From Corynebacterium kroppenstedtii (GTDB taxonomy: Bacteria > Actinomycetota > Actinomycetes > Mycobacteriales > Mycobacteriaceae), in contig NZ_QFRA01000050.1 of NCBI RefSeq assembly GCF_003243515.1, positions 1 to 7,114 of the forward strand: a stretch of 7,114 nucleotides of DNA, in the 5' to 3' direction. Below are positions 1-5,784 of this stretch, in pieces. Every line of letters begins with the position of its first letter. Within the stretch, counting starts at the first letter, position 1. The position numbers and the translations under genes were made by a program. The notes beneath the pieces were generated by a model. The model did not search any database. It was not told the DNA's origin and saw only the letters and a list, made by a program, of their open reading frames with translations.

Positions 1-190
1 CAGTGGCCTGGAGGTACTGGGCTCGGCCGATTTCGGAACCGTCTGCGCACACCATCGAGTTGTTTGACATGTTCTGGGCTTTGAAAGGCACCACGTCGAT
101 GCCGCGACGTCGGGCGACCCGGCACAAGGCGGTAACGACGAGGGATTTACCCGCGTCCGAGGATGTTCCGGCGACGAGGATTCCGGTCAC
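1..190 (-). CDS. cobQ: Cobyric acid synthase CobQ, N-terminal fragment (runs off the left edge)
   Basis: This is the first 63 codons of the glutamine-dependent amidotransferase that amidates adenosylcobyrinic acid a,c-diamide at four positions to give adenosylcobyric acid, in the cytoplasm. The reading frame begins MTGILVAGTSSDAGKS, the P-loop-like ATP-binding motif of the CobQ/CbiP family (residues 8-16). It continues with PFKAQNMSNNSMV (about 36-47) and GSEIGRAQYLQA (about 51-62), both hallmarks of the family N-terminus. The start is a GTG at 190-188, preceded by AAGGAG (203-198) with a 7-nt spacer, which fixes the start well. The GTG overlaps the TGA of cobD in a GTGA arrangement, so the two are almost certainly co-transcribed and translationally coupled. 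The GATase half lies outside the window. A codon-by-codon reading of the minus strand shows no frameshift. Confidence 0.93.
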   Translation of the reverse strand, partial: MTGILVAGTSSDAGKSLVVTALCRVARRRGIDVVPFKAQNMSNNSMVCADGSEIGRAQYLQAT

Positions 191-1236
191 TGTGAGTCTC
201 CTTGTGATCGACGCCTTGTGCTGTGTGGCAGAAGACCGCGTGGAATCGGGCCACCGTAAAACAGCACGTGGGCTACACTGGCCAGCCCTGCGACAGCGCA
301 GCAGGTGGCTGCCATGGTAACCGTAGTGACCAGGAGCGCCGCGTCTGCTGTCTTGTTGGCGTCGGGACGCGGGCCCGACCCCAACAGGGGACGGAACTCC
401 ACCCGGTTACCGTAGTAAACGTTACGTCCGCCGAGTTGAATGCCGAGGGCTGCTGCCCAGGCAGACTCGCACCAGCCGCCGTTGGGGCTGGGATGGTGGC
501 CATGCTCGGCCCGCATCACTCGCCAGGTGGTTGCGCGATCGCCTCCGACCATCGGGGCACACGCAGCAGCCAAGGCTCCGGTAAGCCGAGCTGGCACCCA
601 ATTGACGGCGTCGTCGAGGTGAGCCGCCACCTTGCCGAAGTATTCATAGCGATCGTTGTGGTGGCCGATCATGGCATCGAGGGTGTTGGTCCCGCGGTGG
701 ACGAGTAGGCCGGGCAACCCGGCGACTGCACCCCACCAGATCGATGCGACGGCGGCATCGGAGGCGTTCTCGGCCATGGACTCGACGGTGCCTCGGGCGA
801 TCTCAGGGGCGTCGAGGGCGTCAGGGTCGCGCCCACACAGGTGCGGTAGACGTTTGTGCGCGGCACGCAGGTCATTGTCGGCCAAGTGGTCAGCCATCGC
901 CCGTCCTTCCCGAGCCAGGGATGCGGACCCGATGACGGCCCACGTGGTCAGGGCGGTGGTGGCGATGCGCAGTGCCGATCGATGCCGGGTGAAGCGGTCG
1001 ACAAGGGTTCCAGCAACGGTGAGCGGAGTCAGGCATGCGGCGGTAAAGATGGCACCACGCCGAACCGAATCCGCGTACATGATCTTTTCCAACCGGGCAA
1101 CCGCCGAGCCGAATACGGCCACCGGGTGATGGGTCTGTGGGTCGGGCACGATGCGGTCGGCGATAATGCCTAGCCCCAGCCCGGCCGCCCGGGCCAGCAG
1201 ACCGGCGGCGGTGTGGCGACGTGGCGTGATCGACAT
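187..1236 (-). CDS. cobD: Adenosylcobinamide-phosphate synthase CobD/CbiB (membrane protein)
   Basis: The 349-residue protein belongs to the CobD/CbiB family, which attaches aminopropanol (or its phosphate) to adenosylcobyric acid, the product of CobQ encoded next to it. Family marks in order: D-x-HPV-x-FG near residues 32-43, ESMAENASDA (152-161), NTLDAM (184-189), YFGKVAAHLDD..NW.PARL (199-218), and HPSPNGGWCESAWAAALGIQLGG (248-270). Hydrophobic stretches at about 62-79, 92-107, 162-180, 217-228 and 298-326 fit an integral membrane enzyme. The ATG at 1236 has a modest AAGGTG (1248-1243) 6 nt upstream. Most relatives are a little over 300 residues. Here a charged, proline-containing tail follows the last helix (about 328-349). 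The TGA overlaps the cobQ start by 4 bp. No room exists upstream for a cobalamin riboswitch, since a divergent gene starts 54 bp away. Confidence 0.95.
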   Translation of the reverse strand: MSITPRRHTAAGLLARAAGLGLGIIADRIVPDPQTHHPVAVFGSAVARLEKIMYADSVRRGAIFTAACLTPLTVAGTLVDRFTRHRSALRIATTALTTWAVIGSASLAREGRAMADHLADNDLRAAHKRLPHLCGRDPDALDAPEIARGTVESMAENASDAAVASIWWGAVAGLPGLLVHRGTNTLDAMIGHHNDRYEYFGKVAAHLDDAVNWVPARLTGALAAACAPMVGGDRATTWRVMRAEHGHHPSPNGGWCESAWAAALGIQLGGRNVYYGNRVEFRPLLGSGPRPDANKTADAALLVTTVTMAATCCAVAGLASVAHVLFYGGPIPRGLLPHSTRRRSQGDSQ

Positions 1237-1238
1237 GC

Positions 1239-1267
1239 CTTACACCTTATCGAGAGCGAGTTATCAA
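1239..1267 (+). promoter_or_regulatory. Possible promoter for the histidine phosphatase gene
   Basis: CTTACA (1239-1244) and TATCAA (1262-1267) are separated by 17 bp. Each matches four of six positions of the TTGACA/TATAAT consensus. Transcription would start near 1274, leaving a short leader before the GTG at 1291. It lies in the 54-bp divergent gap and touches the ribosome-binding region of cobD, so the two directions may interfere. This is a weak match by eye only. Confidence 0.27.
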
Positions 1268-1290
1268 GACGCCCGGGTAGCCTTCGTGGG

Positions 1291-1878
1291 GTGAGTCGCA
1301 TCGTCATCGTCAGGCACGGGCAGTCGACGTGGAATCGTCAAGGGCGCATCCAAGGGCAGACAATGGGTATTCCCCTGACGATGCTCGGGAGACGCCAGGC
1401 TCGCCAGGCCGCTCACACGGTGGCAGGTCTGGTACCCCACGACACCCCGATCATCGCCTCCGACCAGAAGCGGGCGCGTCAGACAGCTCGTCCTATCGCG
1501 CGGGTGCTGGGCGTACCAGCGACGACCGATCCACGGCTGCGCGAGCAAGGGTTGGGAGCCATGGAGGGTCACACCGCGGATGATCTCGAGCCCCTTCCCC
1601 AGCCAACGGGTGTACATCCGGCCGACGTGCGATGGGCTGGTGGGGAGTCGCTCGCGGATGTGGCGGAGAGGTGCCGCAGCCTGTTGGATGACGTGGCAGC
1701 TCGCGACCTACCGGCGATCGTCCTCGTCACCCACGGTGACACCATGCGGGTCCTGCTGGGGATTCTCGACGGTCGCAGTCACCGCGACCTCGACTGGGAC
1801 CTTCCACTGACGAACGGAAGTGTCATAGCGCGAGATGTGAACCTCAGCGAGTCGCATCGGCGGCTTTCGCTGTCGTAA
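1291..1878 (+). CDS. Histidine phosphatase family protein (phosphoglycerate-mutase-like; possible alpha-ribazole phosphatase)
   Basis: A 195-residue enzyme of the histidine phosphatase superfamily, which forms a phosphohistidine intermediate and removes phosphate from small molecules. Numbering from the GTG at 1291, the catalytic motif is VRHGQSTWN (7-15, nucleophile His9). It is followed by IPLTMLGRRQA (about 27-37), SDQKRARQTA with Arg61, the LREQGLGAMEG acid loop with Glu85, and LVTHGDTMR with the second histidine, His148. An in-frame ATG at 1213 would add 26 residues without family similarity and would overlap the start of cobD, so I prefer 1291, where the strand-1 sequence SRIVIVRHG begins directly. 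The ribosome-binding site is poor in either case. Divergence from cobD suggests a CobC-like role, dephosphorylating alpha-ribazole phosphate in nucleotide-loop assembly. Broad-specificity phosphatases have the same motifs, so the substrate is inference. Confidence 0.88.
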   Translation: MSRIVIVRHGQSTWNRQGRIQGQTMGIPLTMLGRRQARQAAHTVAGLVPHDTPIIASDQKRARQTARPIARVLGVPATTDPRLREQGLGAMEGHTADDLEPLPQPTGVHPADVRWAGGESLADVAERCRSLLDDVAARDLPAIVLVTHGDTMRVLLGILDGRSHRDLDWDLPLTNGSVIARDVNLSESHRRLSLS

Positions 1879-2173
1879 CCAGTCAATCAGCGGTGTGTCC
1901 CACGTCCATCAGCGCTAGCGAGGATGTAGGGTCCTCTTTCCACTCATCGCGCGTGTCAACAATCACCAGATCGCCGTCGAGACCTCCCGAACACATTGAC
2001 TGGACTTTGAAAGCATAGGTCCCGGATCGCCCTGAGAGGGTTGTATAAAGACTCGCAGCCGACTCCAGCACAATGGGCAATCTCCCTCATGACCTCGACC
2101 TTGGGATGTCAGACTGTTGGCTCGCCTTGTCACCACCGCTGCGCAACGCCCGCGGCCGCAATCACGAATCTCC
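1879..2173. other. Gap between convergent genes, no confident gene or terminator
   Basis: About 295 bp between the ends of the phosphatase gene and the response regulator gene. A short stem GAGGA/TCCTC (1920-1936, 7-nt loop) followed by CTTTCC could weakly terminate rightward transcription. The CG-rich stretch near 2139-2160, with a GCGGCCGC palindrome, forms no clean hairpin. I see no strong U-tract terminator in either direction, and no tRNA or repeat family. One doubtful short ORF is listed separately. Confidence 0.5.
1883..2071 (-). CDS. Doubtful small hypothetical ORF (62 codons)
   Basis: On the minus strand a GTG at 2071 opens a 62-codon frame. A purine-rich GGGAG lies about 10 nt upstream, and an in-frame stop occurs a few codons before it. 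The protein would be acidic, soluble and without membrane segments. It includes GGLDGDLVIVDTRDEWKEDP in its central part. I do not recognise the family. For: a plausible ribosome-binding site, a protein-like composition and placement in an otherwise empty gap. Against: third-position GC looks less biased than in the neighbouring genes, the start is GTG or TTG, and frames of this length arise by chance at this GC content. It could be a remnant of a larger lost gene. Lying downstream of the response regulator on the same strand, it could be read through from that operon. Confidence 0.25.
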   Translation of the reverse strand: MLESAASLYTTLSGRSGTYAFKVQSMCSGGLDGDLVIVDTRDEWKEDPTSSLALMDVGHTAD

Positions 2174-2794
2174 TCACAACCACCCCCGCTGTCGAGCCGT
2201 GACGGCAGCCTCGGTGCGATTCGCAGCACCCGTCTTGCCGATGGCCGAGGACACGTGGTTGCGCACCGTGCCCACCGACAGATAGAGCTGGGAGGCGATG
2301 AGGGAGATGGAGGCCCCCGACTCGGCCAGCCGCAGAATCTCCCGTTCCCGCTCCGACAAGGGATTGTGTCCCTCGATGAGGGATTCGGCGGCCAAAGCTG
2401 GGTCGATAACTCGACCTCCGGCATGGACCTCGCGCACCACTCGGGCCAGGTCCTCAGCTGGGGTGTCCTTGACGAGGAACCCAGCCACACCGGCATCCAT
2501 GGCCCGCCGCAGATAACCCGGCCGCCCGAAGGTCGTCACGATGAGAACTCGACACCACGATGCCTGGTCTCTCAGCTCAGCGGCGACGGTGATCCCGTCG
2601 ATACCTGGCATCTCGATGTCGAGCAGACACACGTCGGCATGGGTGGCCTGCACAAGGGCGAACACCTCGTCTCCCCGACCACACGTACCAACGATCTCCA
2701 GGTCGTTCTCCATGCTAAGCAGGGCTGCCAGAGCGCCGCGTACGAGGGTCTGGTCGTCGGCCAGCACGAGCTTGATCATGGTCTTATCGATCAT
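2174..2794 (-). CDS. NarL/LuxR-family two-component response regulator
   Basis: A 206-residue cytoplasmic DNA-binding regulator. The receiver domain (about 6-122) has the acidic pair Asp13/Asp14, phosphoacceptor Asp59 in CLLDIEMPG, the TT pair at 87-88 and Lys109 in FLVKD. The output domain (about 144-206) has the LuxR signature: LSEREREILRLAESG, then the turn and recognition helix SLIASQLYLSVGTVRNHVSSAIGKTGA. The gene begins 4 nt after the kinase stop codon, so it is the kinase's cognate partner and is probably translationally coupled. Two starts are possible: ATG at 2794 (used here) or ATG at 2779, giving MIKLVLADDQ, the more usual family N-terminus. Both sit in a 15-bp tandem repeat and neither has a strong ribosome-binding site. 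The likely target is the promoter of its own transporter operon. DesR- and LnrK-type regulators are the nearest functional comparisons; specificity is unknown. Confidence 0.95.
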   Translation of the reverse strand: MIDKTMIKLVLADDQTLVRGALAALLSMENDLEIVGTCGRGDEVFALVQATHADVCLLDIEMPGIDGITVAAELRDQASWCRVLIVTTFGRPGYLRRAMDAGVAGFLVKDTPAEDLARVVREVHAGGRVIDPALAAESLIEGHNPLSEREREILRLAESGASISLIASQLYLSVGTVRNHVSSAIGKTGAANRTEAAVTARQRGWL

Positions 2795-2799
2795 GGTCT
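2774..2799. repeat. Near-tandem 15-bp repeat duplicating the regulator's start codon
   Basis: The 11-mer GATCATGGTCT occurs at 2774-2784 and again at 2789-2799, offset by exactly 15 bp, five codons. On the minus strand each copy carries an in-frame ATG, giving MIDKT-MIKLV. A small in-frame tandem duplication is the simplest explanation, and it leaves two candidate starts for the response regulator. Confidence 0.7.
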
Positions 2800-3926
2800 C
2801 AGCCTGTCACGATGATCCGGGTACCGTGGTCGCGCTCCCCCGGTCCGATCCACAGCTCTCCCCCTGCTGCCTCGACCCGCCGGCGCATTCCCGTCAAACC
2901 ATTGCCCTCGGGGGCATTACTCCGACCCCGGCCATCATCGCTGATGGCCAGAATCTCGTCACCGACCTCGATGAGGCAGGTATGGGACTGCGCGTGACGC
3001 ACAACATTCGTCACCGCCTCGCGCAACACCCAGCCGCGCACTGTGTCGAAAGCCGAGTCCTCCTCGTGGCCTCCATGGGTACGCGAATCGGAGACGACGC
3101 ATTCGACCCCAGCAGCCTCAAGCGCCGTGCGAGCCGCCGCCAGTTGCGCATCGACCTCCATGCGGGCCATGCCGCTGACCAGTTCTCGCACCTGTGCCAA
3201 GGCGTGGCGCGACAATCCGTGCAGTTCGACCGCCTGGGCACGCGCAGCGTCCGGGTCGGTGCCAATGAGGCGTTCCACCAACTGGGCCTTCATGGCCATA
3301 ACCGTGAGTGTCTGACCGAGCAGGTCGTGGACATCGGAGGCGACCCGTTGGCGTTCCTCCAGACGTGTCAGGACGTCCTGTTCGGCTTGACGAGCCAACT
3401 GCCCCCGGCAGGCCGCCCGCTCCAGGACCCCCACCACCGTCACTACAGCAACCGAGATGGCTGAACCGATCGCCCACGCCATCAAGCTCGGAGTGACCCA
3501 CACCAGGACGGCCATCCCGACAACCTCGATGGCGAGCGTGATCCCTAGGGCTACCTCAGGCATCTGGAAGACAGCGAAGGCTATCGGGTATGCCAGCACA
3601 CTGGCCGCCACCTTGGGTCTGACAAGGGCCAATAGGGCGCACAAGACCACGAGCATAATCTGACCCACGATGGCGCTTGCGCGAACCTGATGCTTTGTGT
3701 ACCACAGTTCCAGGCCGTCGACATGCCACCAGAACAGCGCCAGGTAGAACAGCGCGAAGATGGCCAACCCCATCCAGCCCAAAGCAATACGCCATGGCGG
3801 TAAATGCGAGCTCTGAAGGGACATCACAGCATAGGCCAGGAAAACGAGCCAGATACCAGCAGCGAGGGCGTTGCGGTTGCGACGGCGTAGGGGAATCGAG
3901 GTCGATGCCCCTACGATCACTGCCAT
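2799..3926 (-). CDS. Sensor histidine kinase, HisKA_3 (NarX/DesK-like) type with six membrane segments
   Basis: A 375-residue membrane sensor kinase that should phosphorylate the response regulator encoded directly after it. Hydrophobic segments at about 21-37, 47-67, 83-102, 107-120, 125-144 and 148-168 form the sensor region. There is almost no extracytoplasmic domain, which suggests sensing within or close to the membrane. A linker follows, then the dimerisation/phosphoacceptor helix ERQRVASDVHDLLGQTL with His200. The ATPase domain has the N box REAVTNVVRHA (Asn307), G1 box SDDGRG (329-334) and G2 box GNGLTGM (341-347). Length is normal for the class. The ATG at 3926 is well supported by GGAAGGAGA with the AGGAG core at 3937-3933, 6 nt away. 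It lies 92 bp after the permease gene, a gap that contains a hairpin. Intramembrane-sensing kinases next to ABC-2 exporters often respond to antibiotics or membrane disorder; the actual signal here is unknown. Confidence 0.95.
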   Translation of the reverse strand: MAVIVGASTSIPLRRRNRNALAAGIWLVFLAYAVMSLQSSHLPPWRIALGWMGLAIFALFYLALFWWHVDGLELWYTKHQVRASAIVGQIMLVVLCALLALVRPKVAASVLAYPIAFAVFQMPEVALGITLAIEVVGMAVLVWVTPSLMAWAIGSAISVAVVTVVGVLERAACRGQLARQAEQDVLTRLEERQRVASDVHDLLGQTLTVMAMKAQLVERLIGTDPDAARAQAVELHGLSRHALAQVRELVSGMARMEVDAQLAAARTALEAAGVECVVSDSRTHGGHEEDSAFDTVRGWVLREAVTNVVRHAQSHTCLIEVGDEILAISDDGRGRSNAPEGNGLTGMRRRVEAAGGELWIGPGERDHGTRIIVTG

Positions 3927-3973
3927 GGTGGTCTCCTTCCTGCTGGCCCAGTTGATTCCACGGGTGCTGTCAT

Positions 3974-4014
3974 GGCCGACCCCGTCGCCGAGTGGGCTTC
4001 TCGCTTACTCGGCC
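3974..4014 (-). other. Inverted repeats between permease and kinase genes, with mutually exclusive pairings
   Basis: GCCGAGT (3987-3993) pairs with ACTCGGC (4007-4013), a 7-bp stem with a 13-nt loop. GGCCGA (3974-3979) could instead pair with TCGGCC (4009-4014), and the two pairings exclude each other. The element begins 5 nt after the permease stop codon and has no T tract. It may tune mRNA stability or polarity between the transporter and sensor halves of the operon. Function is inference. Confidence 0.35.
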
Positions 4015-4018
4015 CTTA

Positions 4019-4768
4019 TCAGCGGTTCTGACGGCGTCTGCCCACCAGCACCGCCACGATCCCCATGATGATCGTCCAAACGATAATACTGACGACAGGA
4101 CGCCACACCGGCTCGTTAATCACGCCGTCCATCGTCACCATCTGCTTTCCGATGAGCGGCATCCGCGTCAGCTGACCGGGCCCATACATCGGGGTGAATC
4201 GCGACACTTTCAGAATGAATCCACTTAGCGGGATAAACATATTGCCGAGGAAGGACAGGGCGACGATGCAAAAGGAAGTGATCCCGGTTGCTGTCTCGCC
4301 ACGCACCAGCAGGGCGACGGCCAGACCGAACAGAGTGAAGGGCATCGAGCACACCCAGCACAGCAGGAAGGTCCACAGCCAGCGCAACCCGTCAGCGCGG
4401 GCATTGGTGGCAGCACCCGTGACGAAAACGATCGCCAGCGGAACCAAAGCCACAGTTTCAATCGTCAGCACCTTCGAGAAGACGTATTTCAACGGCGTCA
4501 TCGGGGTAAGCGCCAGCTGACGGCCCCATCCGCGCTGCTGTTCGAGGGCAGCGTGGGACCCCCACATAGTGACGGCCATGATGGCCCCGTAGACGGCCAT
4601 GGATACCATGATCGTCGCCTTGACGTTTCCATGAGCAACGGCGGTATCGAGGTTCGGTTGGGTGGCTCCGAAAATAAGGTAGAAGCCAGCAGGCATAAGG
4701 ATAGTAAAGATGATGCCGCCGGTGTTGCGAAGCAACCTGCGGGTGTCGAGAAGGGCGTAACTGATCAT
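4019..4768 (-). CDS. ABC-2 type transporter permease
   Basis: A 249-residue integral membrane protein, the translocation subunit for the ATPase encoded just upstream. Six hydrophobic segments are seen at about 18-34, 50-70, 99-119, 129-155, 160-186 and 222-243, with a positively charged C-terminus (GRRRQNR). The stretch EQQRGWGRQLALTPMTPLKYVFSKV (about 76-100), between segments 2 and 3, is the characteristic cytoplasmic coupling region of small ABC-2 exporters. Length is normal for permeases that dimerise around an ATPase pair. The ATG at 4768-4766 overlaps the ATPase stop codon as ATGA, so translation is coupled. Only one permease gene is present, so the pore is presumably a homodimer. In related modules with an adjacent kinase and regulator the cargo is an antibiotic, lantibiotic or lipid. 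Nothing in this sequence indicates which one applies here. Confidence 0.93.
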   Translation of the reverse strand: MISYALLDTRRLLRNTGGIIFTILMPAGFYLIFGATQPNLDTAVAHGNVKATIMVSMAVYGAIMAVTMWGSHAALEQQRGWGRQLALTPMTPLKYVFSKVLTIETVALVPLAIVFVTGAATNARADGLRWLWTFLLCWVCSMPFTLFGLAVALLVRGETATGITSFCIVALSFLGNMFIPLSGFILKVSRFTPMYGPGQLTRMPLIGKQMVTMDGVINEPVWRPVVSIIVWTIIMGIVAVLVGRRRQNR

Positions 4769-5712
4769 GCTGCTGCCTCCGAGTCGTCGGAATTATCGCG
4801 GGGGTCGTTGGAGCCTGTGAGTTGGACGAAAGCGTCCTCAAGGGTCGTCGTCGAGATGAGTAGCCCGTGGGCGTCGGTGCGGGTCAGGAGGTGACGAGCC
4901 AGATCGTCGGGTTGATCGGTATGCATGATGAGTTGCTGTCCCTGGACGGTGACATCGGTAACACCAGGGAAAGCGTGCAGGCCATCGGTTAGCCCGGTGG
5001 GGTCATCGAGGGTCACCCTGACGGTAGATCCGGACACCGATGCGCGAATCTCGGTGATGGTGCCGTCCGCAACGATCTGTCCGCCACTGACGAGGACGAC
5101 GCGACGAGCGAAGGAGTCGGCCTCCTCGATGTAGTGGGTAGCGAAGATGATTGTGCGGCCGGCGTCGGCCTCCTCACCCATGACCTGCCAGAAGTGGCGC
5201 CGAGCCTCAACGTCCAGGCCGGTCGTCGGCTCGTCAAGGATAAGTACATCGGGGTCGGGCAGCATGGCGAGAGCAAACCGAAGACGCTGGCGCTGACCTC
5301 CTGAGCATTTGCCAACCTTGGTTCCAGCGAATGGAGTAAGCCCCCACCTCTCAATGAGGGGCTTCATCCTCGAGCGCTTCCCATGTGCGGCAGCGATGGC
5401 CTTCATGGTCTCTACGACGGTGAAGTCAGGTAACAGCCCGCCAGTCTGAAAGACGGCACTGATGCGGCCAGCACGCGCGGCCATCCTCGGATCGGAACCA
5501 AGGACGACAACCTTCCCACTGTCGGGGCTGGTCATGCCCAGAAGCATATCGATGGTGGTGGATTTTCCGGCACCATTGGGGCCGAGAAAAGCGACAACCT
5601 CTCCGCAGTTGATTGTCATCGACATGTGGTCGACGGCAACGAGACGTTCGTGACTGCCGACTTGGGGGAACGACTTGACGAGATCGTGTATCTCAATCGC
5701 TGGTTTTTCCAT
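4765..5712 (-). CDS. ABC transporter ATP-binding protein (DrrA/antibiotic-exporter type)
   Basis: A 315-residue ATPase that powers the permease encoded by the next gene. Motifs in order: Walker A GPNGAGKST (44-52), Q-loop Gln89 in VFQTGGLLPDFTV, signature KCSGGQRQRL (135-144), Walker B LILDEP (157-162, catalytic Glu161), D-loop GLD, and H-loop His193 in ATHYIEEAD. The nucleotide-binding domain ends near residue 222. A roughly 90-residue C-terminal region follows (STVRVTLDDP through TTLEDAFVQLTG), as in DrrA/CcmA-like exporters of the DUF4162 type, with an acidic DPRDNSDDSEAAA tail. It is the first gene of the four-gene operon and overlaps the permease by ATGA. The ATG at 5712-5710 has only a weak GAAG upstream, and that GAAG lies in the 3' arm of an inverted repeat ending one base before the start. 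Translation initiation may therefore be structure-dependent. Confidence 0.95.
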   Translation of the reverse strand: MEKPAIEIHDLVKSFPQVGSHERLVAVDHMSMTINCGEVVAFLGPNGAGKSTTIDMLLGMTSPDSGKVVVLGSDPRMAARAGRISAVFQTGGLLPDFTVVETMKAIAAAHGKRSRMKPLIERWGLTPFAGTKVGKCSGGQRQRLRFALAMLPDPDVLILDEPTTGLDVEARRHFWQVMGEEADAGRTIIFATHYIEEADSFARRVVLVSGGQIVADGTITEIRASVSGSTVRVTLDDPTGLTDGLHAFPGVTDVTVQGQQLIMHTDQPDDLARHLLTRTDAHGLLISTTTLEDAFVQLTGSNDPRDNSDDSEAAA

Positions 5713-5713
5713 A

Positions 5714-5743
5714 GCTTCAGTCTCGAACCGACAAAACTGAAGC
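5714..5743 (-). promoter_or_regulatory. 8-bp-arm inverted repeat abutting the ATPase start codon
   Basis: GCTTCAGT (5714-5721 on the + strand) and ACTGAAGC (5736-5743) are perfect inverted copies separated by 14 bp. The element ends one base before the ATG. If transcribed, it is a hairpin whose 3' arm holds the only Shine-Dalgarno-like sequence (GAAG), so it could limit initiation. If transcription starts inside it, it would act as a DNA operator. A poor -35/-10 pair (TTGTGA at 5764-5759, TTCAGT at 5741-5736, spacing 17) would favour the second reading. Confidence 0.5.
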
Positions 5744-5754
5744 CACCATCATCC

Positions 5755-5779
5755 AATGTCACAACCTGGCCGTGACATT
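5755..5779 (-). promoter_or_regulatory. Candidate operator: AATGTCAC-N9-GTGACATT
   Basis: A perfect 8-bp inverted repeat (5755-5762 and 5772-5779) with a 9-bp spacer. The spacer centre CCTGG continues the symmetry, so 10 of 12 paired positions match around base 5767. It lies 43-67 bp upstream of the ATPase start, where a transcription-factor site for this operon would be expected. The encoded NarL-type regulator is the obvious candidate to bind it, since these regulators bind dyads as dimers. The binding protein is inference. Confidence 0.55.
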
Positions 5780-5784
5780 CGTCA

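Noticed and set aside
223..708. Plus-strand frames antisense to cobD (also 656-1129)
   Set aside because: Shadows of the well-supported cobD gene, with no recognisable protein features.
1237..1290. Cobalamin riboswitch upstream of cobD
   Set aside because: The gap is only 54 bp and contains no B12-box-like element; a cobalamin riboswitch needs far more sequence.
1879..2003. 9-bp inverted repeat CCAGTCAAT (1879-1887) and ATTGACTGG (1995-2003)
   Set aside because: The arms are separated by 107 bp with no flanking extension, target duplication or transposase. Best treated as coincidence, though one arm directly follows the phosphatase stop.
2041..2052. TTGTATAAAG as a promoter -10 or TATA-like element
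   Set aside because: No matching -35 and no credible gene immediately downstream on the plus strand.
2139..2160. GC-rich stretch with GCGGCCGC as a terminator for the regulator operon
   Set aside because: The possible stems are only about 4-5 bp and mutually overlapping, and no T tract follows.
1963..2496. A 177-codon minus-strand frame overlapping the regulator's 3' half
   Set aside because: An out-of-frame reading of the LuxR domain coding region that runs into the gap; no family features.
2117..2815. A 232-codon plus-strand frame antisense to the response regulator
   Set aside because: It mirrors the regulator gene, which has all receiver and HTH motifs; no ribosome-binding site or domain was seen on the plus strand.
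2541..3464. A 307-codon plus-strand frame antisense to the kinase and the end of the regulator
   Set aside because: The opposite strand encodes a complete kinase with H, N, G1 and G2 boxes. The antisense frame has a low-complexity composition and no recognisable domain; long shadows are usual at this GC content.
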